Source: an uncultured Lachnospiraceae bacterium
GTDB taxonomy: Bacteria > Bacillota > Clostridia > Lachnospirales > Lachnospiraceae
Reading direction: 5' to 3'
DNA: 64,000 bases
NCBI GenBank assembly: GCA_947625205.1
Contig: CANQNN010000004.1
Coordinates: 1-64,000, forward strand
Position 1 is the first letter of the stretch. The number at the start of each line of letters is the position of its first letter. Below are positions 24,471 through 33,617 of this stretch, in pieces. Made by a program: the position numbers and the translations under genes. Below the pieces are notes generated by a model that saw only the letters and a list, made by a program, of their open reading frames with translations, made no database searches and was not told where the DNA came from.

Positions 24471-27261
24471 CGTTTCTGCCTGCAGCGTATGCTGCCGCCG
24501 CCCGAATATAATTCTCCCCCGTCTTCGGACTGCCATAGAAATACAGATGGGGAAATCCGGCGTACAGCGTGTCCGTACAGATCCCTTCCTGCCACGCGGC
24601 GCCGCTGCCCGGCTTATAGATCTGCAGACCGCATCCTTCTGCCTGCGACTCCCAGTAATGGAACTCATGCGCCCGAAAGGTTTCGCCCTGACGCCCCAGC
24701 AGACAGTCCTGCGCCAGCGTCGCCTCGATATATCCGAATCTTCCTTTTCTTCGTCCGTTGACGGCATTTGATTTAATAACGCCAGTCATTTTATAGAAAG
24801 TCTTTCCGTTCTCCGGCCTCTCCCCGGCTCCTTCCTCCGCGCACGCTTCCAGTCTGTCGTGCAGATACAGGAAGCCGCCGCACTCCGCGATACAGGGCAT
24901 ACCGTCCTCGATCTTAGTGCTGATATCCTCGCGCATGGAAGCGTTTTCTTCCAGTCCTGCAGCATACAGCTCCGGATAGCCGCCGCTCAAATACAGGGCA
25001 TCGCATTCCGGCAGCATCTTGTCATGCAACGGACTGAACGGTACGATCAGCGCGCCGTGTTCCCGCAGAAAGTGCAGATTATCCTCATAGAGAAAGCAGA
25101 AGGCTTCATCCCGCGCCACCGCGATGCGGCACAAAGGAGTATTCCCGTTATCACATTCTGTCCCCACGCAGGCCATATCACCGCGGCATCCTGCGTCTGC
25201 TATCCGCATAACGGCATCCACATCCACCGTCCGAGCAACCGCCTCCGCGACCCGTCCGGTCACTGCCTCAAAGTCCTCCACTTCATCCACCATCACCAGT
25301 CCGAGATGTCTGCCTGCAAGCGAAGCATCACCGAGATCGGGCAGATACCCAAGGGGCTGAATACACAGAGAACGCGCTGCTTCAGCAGCTTGTTCATACA
25401 GCGCGGGCGCCAGTCTATTAAAAATCACACCTGCTATGTAACTGGGCTCTCTATGGTGAAGATAGCCCTCCAGCGCCGCCATGACAGAATGGCCCATGCC
25501 TTTACAGTCCACCGTCAGGATCACCGGCACACCGAGAGCCTTCGCCACGCTATAGGTACTCGCTTCTCCGGTGAAACCGATGCCGTCATAATATCCCATG
25601 ACACCCTCAATGACACTAATGTCATATCCGTCGCAGTGGCGTTCATATAACATTTGCATAGTCTCTGCGTCCGTAAAAAAAGGATCAAGATTGTAACATG
25701 GGACACCTGTTATTTTATTATGAAAAGAGGGATCGATATAGTCCGGTCCGCACTTAAAGGCGCAAGGGTTAGAACCTGCGTCCTTTAAGACGCGCAACAG
25801 CCCGCAGACCAGAGTAGTCTTGCCGCTTCCGCTGCCCGTTCCGGCGATCAGGACGCCCCTGCCCGTCTTTAACGCAGCGCCGGGAACCCCCACAGGACCC
25901 GCGCCCCGGGCGGATACAATGGTGACAGGGTTTTGAGCCGATACCATGTGGCCCGCCCCCGTTTTTTTGATCCGGCTGACCTGCAGCTGCACCGCCTCCA
26001 CACCGGTAAAAGCCTCGTTCTCCAGCAGCGCAAGGGCGCGGTTTGTATTTTCCGTCGTGACCGTGTTGACCACCAGACGCACGGCTGGATTTTTTTTCAC
26101 CAGACAGGCTATGATGTCCCGCAGCTGTCCCCGGCTGCCTCCGATAAAAGCGGCGTCGGGCGCGGGCAGATCACGCAGGATGTCGGGCGCCGTCCCTTCA
26201 ACGATTTTTAAGTTATGTAAACCAAATCTTTGTTTATTAAGTTTACATAACTCTACGGCCTTGGGATCGCATTCCACCGCATACACGGTTCCCTTCGATG
26301 CCGCCAGAGCCATCTCCACCGTCACAGAACCTGTTCCTGCGCCGATATCGTATACAATGTCCGTTTCCCGTATGCGCAGCCTGCTCATGACCACGGCGCG
26401 GATCTCCGACTTCGTCATGGGCGTCTGGTTGCCGTGGGCGGCGTCACCCCGCACAAAGGCCGTATCAGGCAGCCCCGTCAGAGGACTTCCCACCGCCCGG
26501 GGATTCTCCAGATACAAAACCGCCAGTCCGTCACAATCATCGGCCCCCTTCAACAGCTCCTGCACGGTTCCCTTCCTGATGCGTTCATCCTCATAGGACA
26601 GACGCTCGCCCACATAAGCGGTCAGTGATGCAAATCCCTTTCTGACCAGTTCGGTCAACGCCTCGCTGACGCCACCCGAACCGCCTGTGATCGCAAACAC
26701 CTTCTCATGGGTGAGCACCGCCTGCCACAAGTTCTCCCTGGCCCCATGCAGATTGACGATCTTCACATTCTCCCAGGGTACGCCAATCTTAGCGCAGAAG
26801 TAGGAAAGAGATGAGACGCCCGGCAGCACGGTGACATTATACGCGGATGTCCCCGACAGCCTGGGATCCTCTTCCAGCGCTGCCAGCAGCTTCCTCGTTC
26901 CGCTGTAAAATCCACTGTCGCCCGATACAAGAACGGCTGTTATCTTCGCGCCATCCTCCTTTAAAAGCTCGTCTGTCAGTATTCGCAGGATCTCTTCTGT
27001 CTTATAAGTGTCAATGCATCTTTTTCCGTCACGATACGGCCCAGTCATCCGCGATGCGCCGATCAAAAGCTGCGCAGAGCCGATCGCTTCCCCCGCCTCG
27101 ACTGTCAGATTATGCGGGTTTCCCATGCCGACGCCCACAATATACAACCGTCTTTGGTCCTTATTCCCCTGGTCCTTATTTCCCTGGTTCTTATTTGCCT
27201 GCGCCATATTTCTTTGATCCCTGTGTCTTTGTTTCATATCCCCTGCTTTTTTATCTGTCAT
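24463..27261 (-). CDS. Trifunctional CbiE-CbiT-CbiA cobalamin biosynthesis fusion
   Basis: A 932-residue protein from the ATG at 27261 (GGAG eight bases upstream). After a polar leader with NKDQG repeats, residues about 37-240 are the CbiE tetrapyrrole methylase (YIVGVGMGNP), about 265-440 the CbiT methyltransferase/decarboxylase (YDIGAGTGSVTVEMA), and about 455-925 the CbiA cobyrinate a,c-diamide synthase with ATP loop AGTGSGSGKTT and glutaminase Cys in AECGGF. CbiE-CbiT fusions (CobL/CbiET) are usual; adding CbiA is rarer. It would perform C5 and C15 methylation with decarboxylation and the first two amidations. It ends the operon. Confidence 0.92.
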   Translation of the reverse strand: MTDKKAGDMKQRHRDQRNMAQANKNQGNKDQGNKDQRRLYIVGVGMGNPHNLTVEAGEAIGSAQLLIGASRMTGPYRDGKRCIDTYKTEEILRILTDELLKEDGAKITAVLVSGDSGFYSGTRKLLAALEEDPRLSGTSAYNVTVLPGVSSLSYFCAKIGVPWENVKIVNLHGARENLWQAVLTHEKVFAITGGSGGVSEALTELVRKGFASLTAYVGERLSYEDERIRKGTVQELLKGADDCDGLAVLYLENPRAVGSPLTGLPDTAFVRGDAAHGNQTPMTKSEIRAVVMSRLRIRETDIVYDIGAGTGSVTVEMALAASKGTVYAVECDPKAVELCKLNKQRFGLHNLKIVEGTAPDILRDLPAPDAAFIGGSRGQLRDIIACLVKKNPAVRLVVNTVTTENTNRALALLENEAFTGVEAVQLQVSRIKKTGAGHMVSAQNPVTIVSARGAGPVGVPGAALKTGRGVLIAGTGSGSGKTTLVCGLLRVLKDAGSNPCAFKCGPDYIDPSFHNKITGVPCYNLDPFFTDAETMQMLYERHCDGYDISVIEGVMGYYDGIGFTGEASTYSVAKALGVPVILTVDCKGMGHSVMAALEGYLHHREPSYIAGVIFNRLAPALYEQAAEAARSLCIQPLGYLPDLGDASLAGRHLGLVMVDEVEDFEAVTGRVAEAVARTVDVDAVMRIADAGCRGDMACVGTECDNGNTPLCRIAVARDEAFCFLYEDNLHFLREHGALIVPFSPLHDKMLPECDALYLSGGYPELYAAGLEENASMREDISTKIEDGMPCIAECGGFLYLHDRLEACAEEGAGERPENGKTFYKMTGVIKSNAVNGRRKGRFGYIEATLAQDCLLGRQGETFRAHEFHYWESQAEGCGLQIYKPGSGAAWQEGICTDTLYAGFPHLYFYGSPKTGENYIRAAAAYAAGRNVR
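26211..26252. repeat. Inverted pair of the TTATGTAAAC motif in cbiT
   Basis: AGTTATGTAAAC (26211-26222) and GTTTACATAACT (26241-26252) form a perfect 12-bp inverted repeat with an 18-base loop, inside the CbiT coding part. The surrounding 45 bp is much richer in A/T and uses TTA, AGA and similar codons, unlike the rest of the gene. Confidence 0.75.
27155..27199. repeat. 15-bp in-frame tandem repeats in the CbiE leader
   Basis: Three adjacent 15-bp units starting with TGGTCCTTATT (27155, 27170, 27185) encode repeated NKDQG/NKNQG pentapeptides just before the CbiE domain. Such slippage-prone repeats can vary in copy number between strains and would only lengthen a flexible leader. Confidence 0.8.
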
Positions 27262-27275
27262 GTTTTCCGCTCCGG

Positions 27276-28118
27276 TCAGAGCAGTTTCTTGCAATGCTGC
27301 AATCCTTCCGCTCCGCTTCTGTCGCTTTCAGTTTTTACACCCTTCTTAAATCCATTGAGCTTATGAACGGCTTCCTCCGGGCTGATCCCGTCCGTTTCTT
27401 GCGGCGGAAGGACCGCCGCGATCCTGACTCCCGCCGCCCGCGCAGCCCTGTACTTCTCCGGATAGCCTCCCGCCTCGCCGGACATCTTGGTGAGAAGATA
27501 CGAGATCCCATACTGTGTCAGCGTGGCGCGGTTCATTTCCTCCGTAAACGGACCCTGCATACAGATCATATGATCTGCCGGAAAACCCGCCGCCAGGCAC
27601 TCCCTTAAGATATCCGGATTAGGCAGTATCCGCAGGTATACGCGGTTTTGGAAATCTTTAAGTTTACATAATATTTTTACGCCTTTGCTGCCCGTGACTG
27701 CCAGTATCTTTCCGTCCGTTCCGTCCAAATATTCCACTGCCCGCTCTAGGCTGTCAAACGCCTCGTCAGGCGGCATATCCTCCTGCGCCACTTGGCGTAA
27801 CACCCGACAGTATATCTCCTCTGTTATCCCTTCCGCCTGCCGGTAACGCCGCACCGCGTCCCGTATTTGAGCCGTGGCTTCTGTGGCATAAGGATGGGTA
27901 GCGTCGATGACAAGCCCGGGGTTTTCCTCCAGAAAAAGAGACAGCATCTGGTCCGCTGTCATTCTCCCCGCGCGGATGTTTAGTTTACATAATCTGTCAA
28001 GCGTGTCGCTGCCGTAAGCTGTCGCCACACAGAAAAGGGCATTGATGCCGTTCTCCTCACAGTATTCATACAGCTGCCTTCCCTCCCGGGTTCCCGCAAA
28101 TACGATCGCGTCCCTCAT
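27276..28118 (-). CDS. cobK: Precorrin-6A/cobalt-precorrin-6A reductase
   Basis: A 280-residue NAD(P)H-dependent reductase of the CobK/CbiJ family: N-terminal FAGTREGRQL, IDATHPYA near 93, VTGSKGVKIL near 160 and the C-terminal KMSGEAGG region. It reduces the macrocycle between the CbiJ-preceding methylations and CbiET action, which agrees with its position directly before the CbiE-CbiT-CbiA gene. It contains two copies of the TTATGTAAAC motif within its coding sequence. Confidence 0.93.
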   Translation of the reverse strand: MRDAIVFAGTREGRQLYEYCEENGINALFCVATAYGSDTLDRLCKLNIRAGRMTADQMLSLFLEENPGLVIDATHPYATEATAQIRDAVRRYRQAEGITEEIYCRVLRQVAQEDMPPDEAFDSLERAVEYLDGTDGKILAVTGSKGVKILCKLKDFQNRVYLRILPNPDILRECLAAGFPADHMICMQGPFTEEMNRATLTQYGISYLLTKMSGEAGGYPEKYRAARAAGVRIAAVLPPQETDGISPEEAVHKLNGFKKGVKTESDRSGAEGLQHCKKLL

Positions 28119-28171
28119 CTCATCCTCCCAATATCCGGCGTATCCTTACACCCGATCTGCCGCGCCCGGCG

Positions 28172-28240
28172 TCCGCACTATACGGAATATCCCTGCGTCT
28201 GTTCCGCCGCACCGCACCTATATCCGCACTATACGGAATA
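28172..28240. repeat. 18-bp direct repeat at the end of cobJ
   Basis: TCCGCACTATACGGAATA occurs at 28172-28189 and 28223-28240, 51 bp apart. The second copy holds the TAG stop of cobJ; the first lies in the 110-bp gap before cobK. Its centre is a small TCCG/CGGA hairpin. Likely a local duplication of the gene end. Confidence 0.75.
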
Positions 28241-28975
28241 CCCCCGCGGCGTCACCATATGCCCGTCTATGCTGCGCGTTTCGCTGTTCCCGATGTAGAC
28301 CGTGGTAAACATGTCCGCCTGGTATTCCCGCAGCTCGCCCAGCGTCATCAACAGGCTCTCCTGTCCTGTTCTGCCGATATTGCGCACCACACCGCACAGC
28401 CTCTCCCGGGGAACAGCCCCTCTCTGCAGCAGGATATCACACGCCCGGCGCAGATGTCCGGGCCTCCCTTTGCCGCCGGGATTATAGAGACAGATCACGA
28501 GATCTCCCGCCGCTGCCGAAAGAAGCCTTTGACTGATCCGGTCCCAGGACGTCAGCCTGTCGCTTAAACTGATCACCGCAAAGTCGTTGGTCAGCGGCGC
28601 ACCCAAAACCGCCGCACCGCTGACTGCCGCCGTTACGCCGGGCACAACTCTGACCTGCAGCGCATCCTGCCGGCCCTCGCGCTGTTCCTTCGCAAGCAGT
28701 TCATATACCAGCCCCGCCATACCGTACACACCGCCGTCACCGCTGCACACCAGAACCACATCGCGCCCCCGGCGCGCCTGTTCGATAGCCCACAGGCACC
28801 GTTCCTTTTCCTGCGTCATCGGCGTTGTATAGTATTCCTTCTCCGGAAAAAGCTCGCGCACCAGCTCCACGTATACCGTATATCCAACGATACAGTCACA
28901 ATTGTATAACGCATGATATGCTTCTATTGTCATGCCGTCCCGGCTGCCCGGTCCGATTCCCGCTACCGTCAACAT
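28229..28975 (-). CDS. cobJ: Precorrin-3B C17-methyltransferase
   Basis: From the ATG at 28975 (GGAGG eight bases upstream) the product is 248 residues, the normal length for the CobJ/CbiH family. The tetrapyrrole-methylase motifs are present: VAGIGPGSRDGMT, VCSGDGGVYGMAG, VVPGVTAAVSGAA and CLYNPGGKGRPGH. It uses S-adenosylmethionine to methylate C17 and drive ring contraction of the corrin precursor. A longer in-frame start at 29053 would overlap cbiG; the shorter start has the better ribosome binding site and matches family length. Confidence 0.94.
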   Translation of the reverse strand: MLTVAGIGPGSRDGMTIEAYHALYNCDCIVGYTVYVELVRELFPEKEYYTTPMTQEKERCLWAIEQARRGRDVVLVCSGDGGVYGMAGLVYELLAKEQREGRQDALQVRVVPGVTAAVSGAAVLGAPLTNDFAVISLSDRLTSWDRISQRLLSAAAGDLVICLYNPGGKGRPGHLRRACDILLQRGAVPRERLCGVVRNIGRTGQESLLMTLGELREYQADMFTTVYIGNSETRSIDGHMVTPRGYSV

Positions 28976-29013
28976 CTCATCACCCTCCGCGCCGCTGCCC
29001 GGCGTGTGCCCCA

Positions 29014-30063
29014 TCAGGCTTCTCCTCCCGGTCGCTGCGGCGTATGCCAGCAATATGACCGGGGACGGTATTCGGCAACCGCCACGGTCATACCGTCACA
29101 GGTCTGCTTCTCCACCGCAAGCCCGCAGTTTTCTCCATATTCTCCCGCCAGGCGCAGGGCGCTTCTTTCGCATACGTTATCTACGCCCACGGTCTGTTCC
29201 ACGAAAGCGGAGGAATGTACCCTGTCCGTAACCTGCTCCAGCTCCCGGGCCGTATATACCTCATAGGAAATACCCAGTCTTTCGGACAGCTCCCATATCC
29301 CCGCCTCCTCCTTCTTGCGGTCTATGGATGCCACGGCGGCGATCCGCGCCATATCGATCCGGCGTTCCGCGCATACCCGCATCAGAAAATCCCACAGCGC
29401 ATCAGCGCTTTTCCCTTTTTTGCATCCGATCCCCACAACATAAGGGCGCGAAAACAGTTCACACAGGACTTCCCCCTGACAGGTGACGGTCACTTTGCCG
29501 CTTTCCGGACAGTCCCCAACCACACATACACCCTCCGGCATGGCTCCCTCTATAGGGATGTCCGTATGTATGGCAACCTTTCTGCCTTTTAATATAACGG
29601 ATGATATTTTTTTGATCGCACCCGTGTCGCAAAGCAGCAGATGATTGTGCACCGCAAACACATCGACCGCAAACTTCCCGTTCAGGTCCGTGGCCGTGGT
29701 GATCACCGCCTCTGCGCCAAGAGCATCCGCCACCCGGCGCGCCAGCGCCACACCGCCGCCGATGTGCCCCGACAAAACCGGTATCACGTATCTGCCGCAC
29801 TCATCCGCCACCAGCACCGCCGGGTCACGCGTCTTATCGGTAAGAAAAGGAGCGATGTGCCTTACGGCGATCCCTGCCGCGCCGATAAAGATAAACGCGC
29901 CGGTCCGCCGCCATTCTGCCTCCAGCAGCTTACCCGTATCCCGAAGCTCTGCGCCATACCGGAACGAATAAGCCACATCGCCCTCTTCCCGCAGTCTGCC
30001 CGTGATCCTGTCATTCAGTTGTCCGCCTTTTTCTGTATAGGAGATTACGATTGCTCTTATCAT
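29014..30063 (-). CDS. cbiG: Cobalt-precorrin-5A hydrolase CbiG
   Basis: A 349-residue CbiG with N-terminal, middle (GAAGIAVRHIAPFL; SGHIGGGVALA; TTATDLNGKFAVD) and C-terminal (VVGIGCKKGKS; IASIDRKKEE-like) regions in the usual order. In the anaerobic route it opens the delta-lactone and releases the two-carbon fragment as acetaldehyde. The presence of cbiG and cbiD, and absence of aerobic CobG, points to the anaerobic pathway. It precedes cobJ with a short overlap-size spacing. Confidence 0.94.
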   Translation of the reverse strand: MIRAIVISYTEKGGQLNDRITGRLREEGDVAYSFRYGAELRDTGKLLEAEWRRTGAFIFIGAAGIAVRHIAPFLTDKTRDPAVLVADECGRYVIPVLSGHIGGGVALARRVADALGAEAVITTATDLNGKFAVDVFAVHNHLLLCDTGAIKKISSVILKGRKVAIHTDIPIEGAMPEGVCVVGDCPESGKVTVTCQGEVLCELFSRPYVVGIGCKKGKSADALWDFLMRVCAERRIDMARIAAVASIDRKKEEAGIWELSERLGISYEVYTARELEQVTDRVHSSAFVEQTVGVDNVCERSALRLAGEYGENCGLAVEKQTCDGMTVAVAEYRPRSYCWHTPQRPGGEA

Positions 30064-30161
30064 AACATATGTTGTTTATTTCTGCCTTCCCGAACGGAAC
30101 GCCCGGTCCTTATTTTGCGTTCATGGGAATCATGCCCTGACGCCCGGAGTCTTTTCCGCCG

Positions 30162-31106
30162 TTATATCCTTGCAGGGTAAGTCACGGCATATCTGCTGTC
30201 ATACATCCGGCGCAGCGCTTCATGGCTGTTATAATCCTCCGTCATCACAAACTCCTTGCTCCATATCATATAATAGCACCAGGGGACACGGCTCTGCTCC
30301 AGCATCTCAATATCCGGCAGAACACCTACTTCCGCCAGGGCCGCCGGCTTCTTCGCCTCCGTAATGGCGCACAGCTCCTCGTACTCCCTGCGGTAATCCG
30401 TCTTGGTTCCCTTCTCCGGATACAGATCGCGGGAAATGATGTCTACCACATCATCTCCGGGATATCCCTCCTTAAACGGGCAGTTACATACCCACAACAG
30501 ATTGTCCAGATGGTGTACCTTCACAAAATAGTCATACTGCAGGCGGAACAGCTGCGCCGCCACCCCGGGTCCTTTTCTGCCCCACCAGAACCATCCGCCC
30601 TCGGACTCATGAAAGGGACGCCACAGGATCGGTATGTCTTCCTTCATAAAGGGCTTCAGACATTCCGCCATCACATCCAGATCATGGTAGAAAGCCTCTC
30701 TTTCCGCCGTACCCTTCAGGAGAACGCGTTCCGGGTCAAAATCGGTTTTTTCCGAATAAAAGCTCTTGTCCCTGCCGCCCACGGGGGAAAACCAGTGCCA
30801 GGTAAATGTCACGATGCCGCCTTTTCTCCCGAATGCCCGCGCCTGCTCCAGCGTGTTGCGGTTCTCGTCGATCTCCGTCCTGCACGCCTCGTCCCCCGTT
30901 TCATAACGTATGTTTGGGGAATATGCCAGAAGCTCAAATCCTCGCAGTGCGGGCTCTTTGCCCGTCACTTTTCTGATCTCATCGATCTCCTCCATCGCCA
31001 CCGTCTGCGTGTGCTGTCCCGTAACGATCCTGCGCCCGCCAAGGGCGGTCAGATATTGTAATAGTTTTCTTGCATTGTGTGTTGCCTGTGGATTTACCGG
31101 TGCCAT
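30162..31106 (-). CDS. GH26-like beta-mannanase
   Basis: A 314-residue TIM-barrel glycoside hydrolase without signal peptide. The GH26 features are LLQYLTALGGRRIVTGQH at the start, TFTWHWFSP, the acid/base Glu in WRPFHESEGGWFWWG and the probable nucleophile Glu in PAALAEVGVLPD. GH26 members cleave beta-1,4-mannan and related glucans; lack of a signal suggests action on imported oligosaccharides. An alternative start is the ATG at 31145, overlapping the GH43-like gene. It sits inside the cobalamin operon, which is functionally unexpected. Confidence 0.85.
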   Translation of the reverse strand: MAPVNPQATHNARKLLQYLTALGGRRIVTGQHTQTVAMEEIDEIRKVTGKEPALRGFELLAYSPNIRYETGDEACRTEIDENRNTLEQARAFGRKGGIVTFTWHWFSPVGGRDKSFYSEKTDFDPERVLLKGTAEREAFYHDLDVMAECLKPFMKEDIPILWRPFHESEGGWFWWGRKGPGVAAQLFRLQYDYFVKVHHLDNLLWVCNCPFKEGYPGDDVVDIISRDLYPEKGTKTDYRREYEELCAITEAKKPAALAEVGVLPDIEMLEQSRVPWCYYMIWSKEFVMTEDYNSHEALRRMYDSRYAVTYPARI

Positions 31107-31134
31107 CGTGTTATGTACCTCTTTCCTTCCTATG

Positions 31135-32826
31135 TTATGATGCATTTTCCCCGGATCCTACGATCACGCTGGTCTGCACCTGCGCAAGCGCCGGATCCAC
31201 ATCCTGCGCAGGCGACAGTCCGAGCTCCGGTTCGCCCCGCACATTAAAATGCACCCGTCTGATGCCGTCGCAGCGAAGCCGGGATTCCAGGGATGTCTCT
31301 CCGTGATAGGCGATCATCAGGTCCCCGTCTTCGTCCGTGAAAAAAGAATTATGCCCCGGACCGTACTCTCCCGGCACTGAATAATAGGTCAGCACCGGAT
31401 GTCCGCTTTTGGTCCAGACGGAAATATCCGTCAGCGGCGCGTGTTCGTCCGCCGTCAGCATTCCCACCGCATAGGTATATCCGGCGGCGTCCCCGCCAGA
31501 GTATGTAAGGTACACCTTGCCGCCCCTGACAAATGCGTGAGGGCCTTCGTTGTTGATGGTGCCGTTTACATTTTCCCAGCTATACAACGGTCTGGACAGG
31601 AGCACGGGCTCTCCCGCAAGCTGCCAGGGCTTCCCGGCGTCCGCCTCCGCAATGTAGAGCATGGAGCCCGTATCCTCCGGCGTTCCGATATGCTCCCGGT
31701 AGGACCACACCATATAAGATCTGCCCCCTGCCAACAGATACGTCATATCTAGCGATATCCCCTCGGGCGCCAGGGGTGAACCGTCTTTTCGCACCACCCG
31801 CACAGGCGTATCCCACCCCTCGGGCGCCGTCAGCTTTCCGTCAGGCTTTAACCGCATGAGATGACACTGCGGTCCCCATATTCTGCCGCCCACCGCGAAG
31901 AGGATCCACAGCTGCCCGCCTATGATATGAAACTCCGGCGCCCAAAAGGTCTGAATAAAATCCCTTTCACTGTCCACGCCCAGGATCAGATGCTTCTCCG
32001 TACCCGGCGCAAACAATTCGTCCGGCGTATCGGCCTCCCTGATATAAATACCGATATCGTTCAGATTATCATTCGTGCCCAGGAAGTACCATTTTCCCTT
32101 CCACGGGAAAACGACCGGGTCGCCGTATCCTTTCGCCAACGGAAAAGGATACTTTTTGCGTACAAGCTTTCCTTTAACCGTATAACATCCGGGGCTGGAG
32201 AAATCCACACCGCCCAAGTCCCATTCCACCCGTTTCAGAGCCGTGGAGCCGTCAGAGTACACCGCCGTCGCGCGGATAGCCCGCACCTCCTCCCGGGACG
32301 ATACCTTCACCCGCTGCGGCGCCCGTGTCGCCACATGCCGGGGCGTATTCCAAAATGCCACAAGCCTGTCGTAAAGATCCGATGCGATCTCTATCCCGCA
32401 GCACTCCACCGTTTCACCCATCACACAGGCCCTGCGCCGCGCAATCTTTTCCAGCGGCAGACTCTCTTTCTGCGCCTGACCCATCTCCCGGAATTCCATA
32501 AAATCCCGTGTCTGCCAGAGCACAAGCATCCCCGCGCTGCTTTCGTCAGGGGTCCCGTTCTCTTCCACCCTGACCGCCCCGATCCCGTATCCGTCTCCCA
32601 TAGGAAACACTATAGGATCTGTCAGTGCCTTGGTCTGCAGCGTATTGTCCCTGCGGATCACGGCCTGGGCAAACAGGATGCCGTAATTCTGATTGAGCGG
32701 CTCATATTCTCGTCCGTCCCGGCTCACGGCAAAGTGCACGCTTCGCGCCAGCCCGCCCGGATACGCCTCATCCGCCTTTCTGGTATAGACGATCAGTGTC
32801 GCTTGGTCCTGTTCATGGTTCACCAT
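31135..32826 (-). CDS. GH43-like glycoside hydrolase
   Basis: A 563-residue cytoplasmic protein. Residues about 1-150 hold a partial beta-propeller-like stretch, about 165-225 an Ig-like insert (AIRATAVYSDGSTALKRVEW) and about 235-560 a five-bladed GH43-type domain with Asp in GYGDPVVFPWKGKWYF, a second Asp in SLDMTYLL and the probable acid Glu in NNEGPHAF. The family includes xylosidases, arabinofuranosidases and galactanases; I cannot choose. It overlaps the start of the GH26 gene and lies between cbiF and cbiG on one strand, so the two hydrolases are likely co-transcribed with cobalamin genes. Confidence 0.8.
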   Translation of the reverse strand: MVNHEQDQATLIVYTRKADEAYPGGLARSVHFAVSRDGREYEPLNQNYGILFAQAVIRRDNTLQTKALTDPIVFPMGDGYGIGAVRVEENGTPDESSAGMLVLWQTRDFMEFREMGQAQKESLPLEKIARRRACVMGETVECCGIEIASDLYDRLVAFWNTPRHVATRAPQRVKVSSREEVRAIRATAVYSDGSTALKRVEWDLGGVDFSSPGCYTVKGKLVRKKYPFPLAKGYGDPVVFPWKGKWYFLGTNDNLNDIGIYIREADTPDELFAPGTEKHLILGVDSERDFIQTFWAPEFHIIGGQLWILFAVGGRIWGPQCHLMRLKPDGKLTAPEGWDTPVRVVRKDGSPLAPEGISLDMTYLLAGGRSYMVWSYREHIGTPEDTGSMLYIAEADAGKPWQLAGEPVLLSRPLYSWENVNGTINNEGPHAFVRGGKVYLTYSGGDAAGYTYAVGMLTADEHAPLTDISVWTKSGHPVLTYYSVPGEYGPGHNSFFTDEDGDLMIAYHGETSLESRLRCDGIRRVHFNVRGEPELGLSPAQDVDPALAQVQTSVIVGSGENAS

Positions 32827-32851
32827 GCCGATCCCTCCTTGTATGCGCCCC

Positions 32852-33616
32852 TCAGGGCTGTGTCCTTACACCCGTCCTGTACTGCGTGGTAAAATGTTTA
32901 TCATAGAGTCTGGACAGCTCGTAATCCTCACCCAGAACATCACCCACTACAATGAGCGCCGTCCGGGTGATGCCGTTTTCCTGTATAAGTTTACATAACT
33001 CTCCCAACGTCCCACGTATCACTTTTTCTTCCTCCCATGTCGCCTTGTACACAACGGCGCAGGGAGTCTTTTTCGTGTATGCGCCCTTCAGAAGCTCCTC
33101 CTGTACTTGTTCCGGCATTTTGCCGCTTAAGAAAAGGATCATCGTCGCCCCATGCTGTGCAAGCCGGTGCAGCTTTTCCTTTTCCGGCACCAAGGTCCTG
33201 CCCTCCGCACGCGTAATGATAACGCTCTGGCTTACCCCCGGCAGCGTATACTCCGCTTCCAGAGCCGCCGCCGCACCGCAGAAGCTGCTGACGCCGGGGC
33301 AGATTCGAAAGGGAATCTTTCTCTTTCGCAGCTCGTCCATCTGCTCTCTCACCGCCCCGTACAGGGACGGATCGCCGGTATGCAGCCTGACCGTATTCTG
33401 ACCCCGCAATTCCGCCCGTTCCATCACTGCAATGATCTCTTCCAAGTGCATCTCGGCGCTGTTATGGATCTGACAGCCTTCTTTGGCATACTCCAGTAAC
33501 TGCGGATTCACCAGCGAACCCGCATAGATAATACAGTCCGCTCTCTCTATCAATTGTCTGCCGCGCACTGTGATCAGATCCGGCGCTCCCGGACCCGCTC
33601 CCACGAAATCTACCAT
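32852..33616 (-). CDS. cbiF: Cobalt-precorrin-4 C11-methyltransferase
   Basis: A 254-residue tetrapyrrole methylase of the CbiF/CobM family: VDFVGAGPGAPDLIT, YAGSLVNPQLL, HTGDPSLYGAVREQ, CPGVSSFCGAAAAL and the C-terminal VVGDVLG block. It transfers a methyl group from S-adenosylmethionine to C11. It begins one base after the cbiD stop. One TTATGTAAAC motif lies in its coding sequence at 32989-32998. The next gene on the strand is the GH43-like hydrolase. Confidence 0.94.
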   Translation of the reverse strand: MVDFVGAGPGAPDLITVRGRQLIERADCIIYAGSLVNPQLLEYAKEGCQIHNSAEMHLEEIIAVMERAELRGQNTVRLHTGDPSLYGAVREQMDELRKRKIPFRICPGVSSFCGAAAALEAEYTLPGVSQSVIITRAEGRTLVPEKEKLHRLAQHGATMILFLSGKMPEQVQEELLKGAYTKKTPCAVVYKATWEEEKVIRGTLGELCKLIQENGITRTALIVVGDVLGEDYELSRLYDKHFTTQYRTGVRTQP

Positions 33617-33617
33617 G

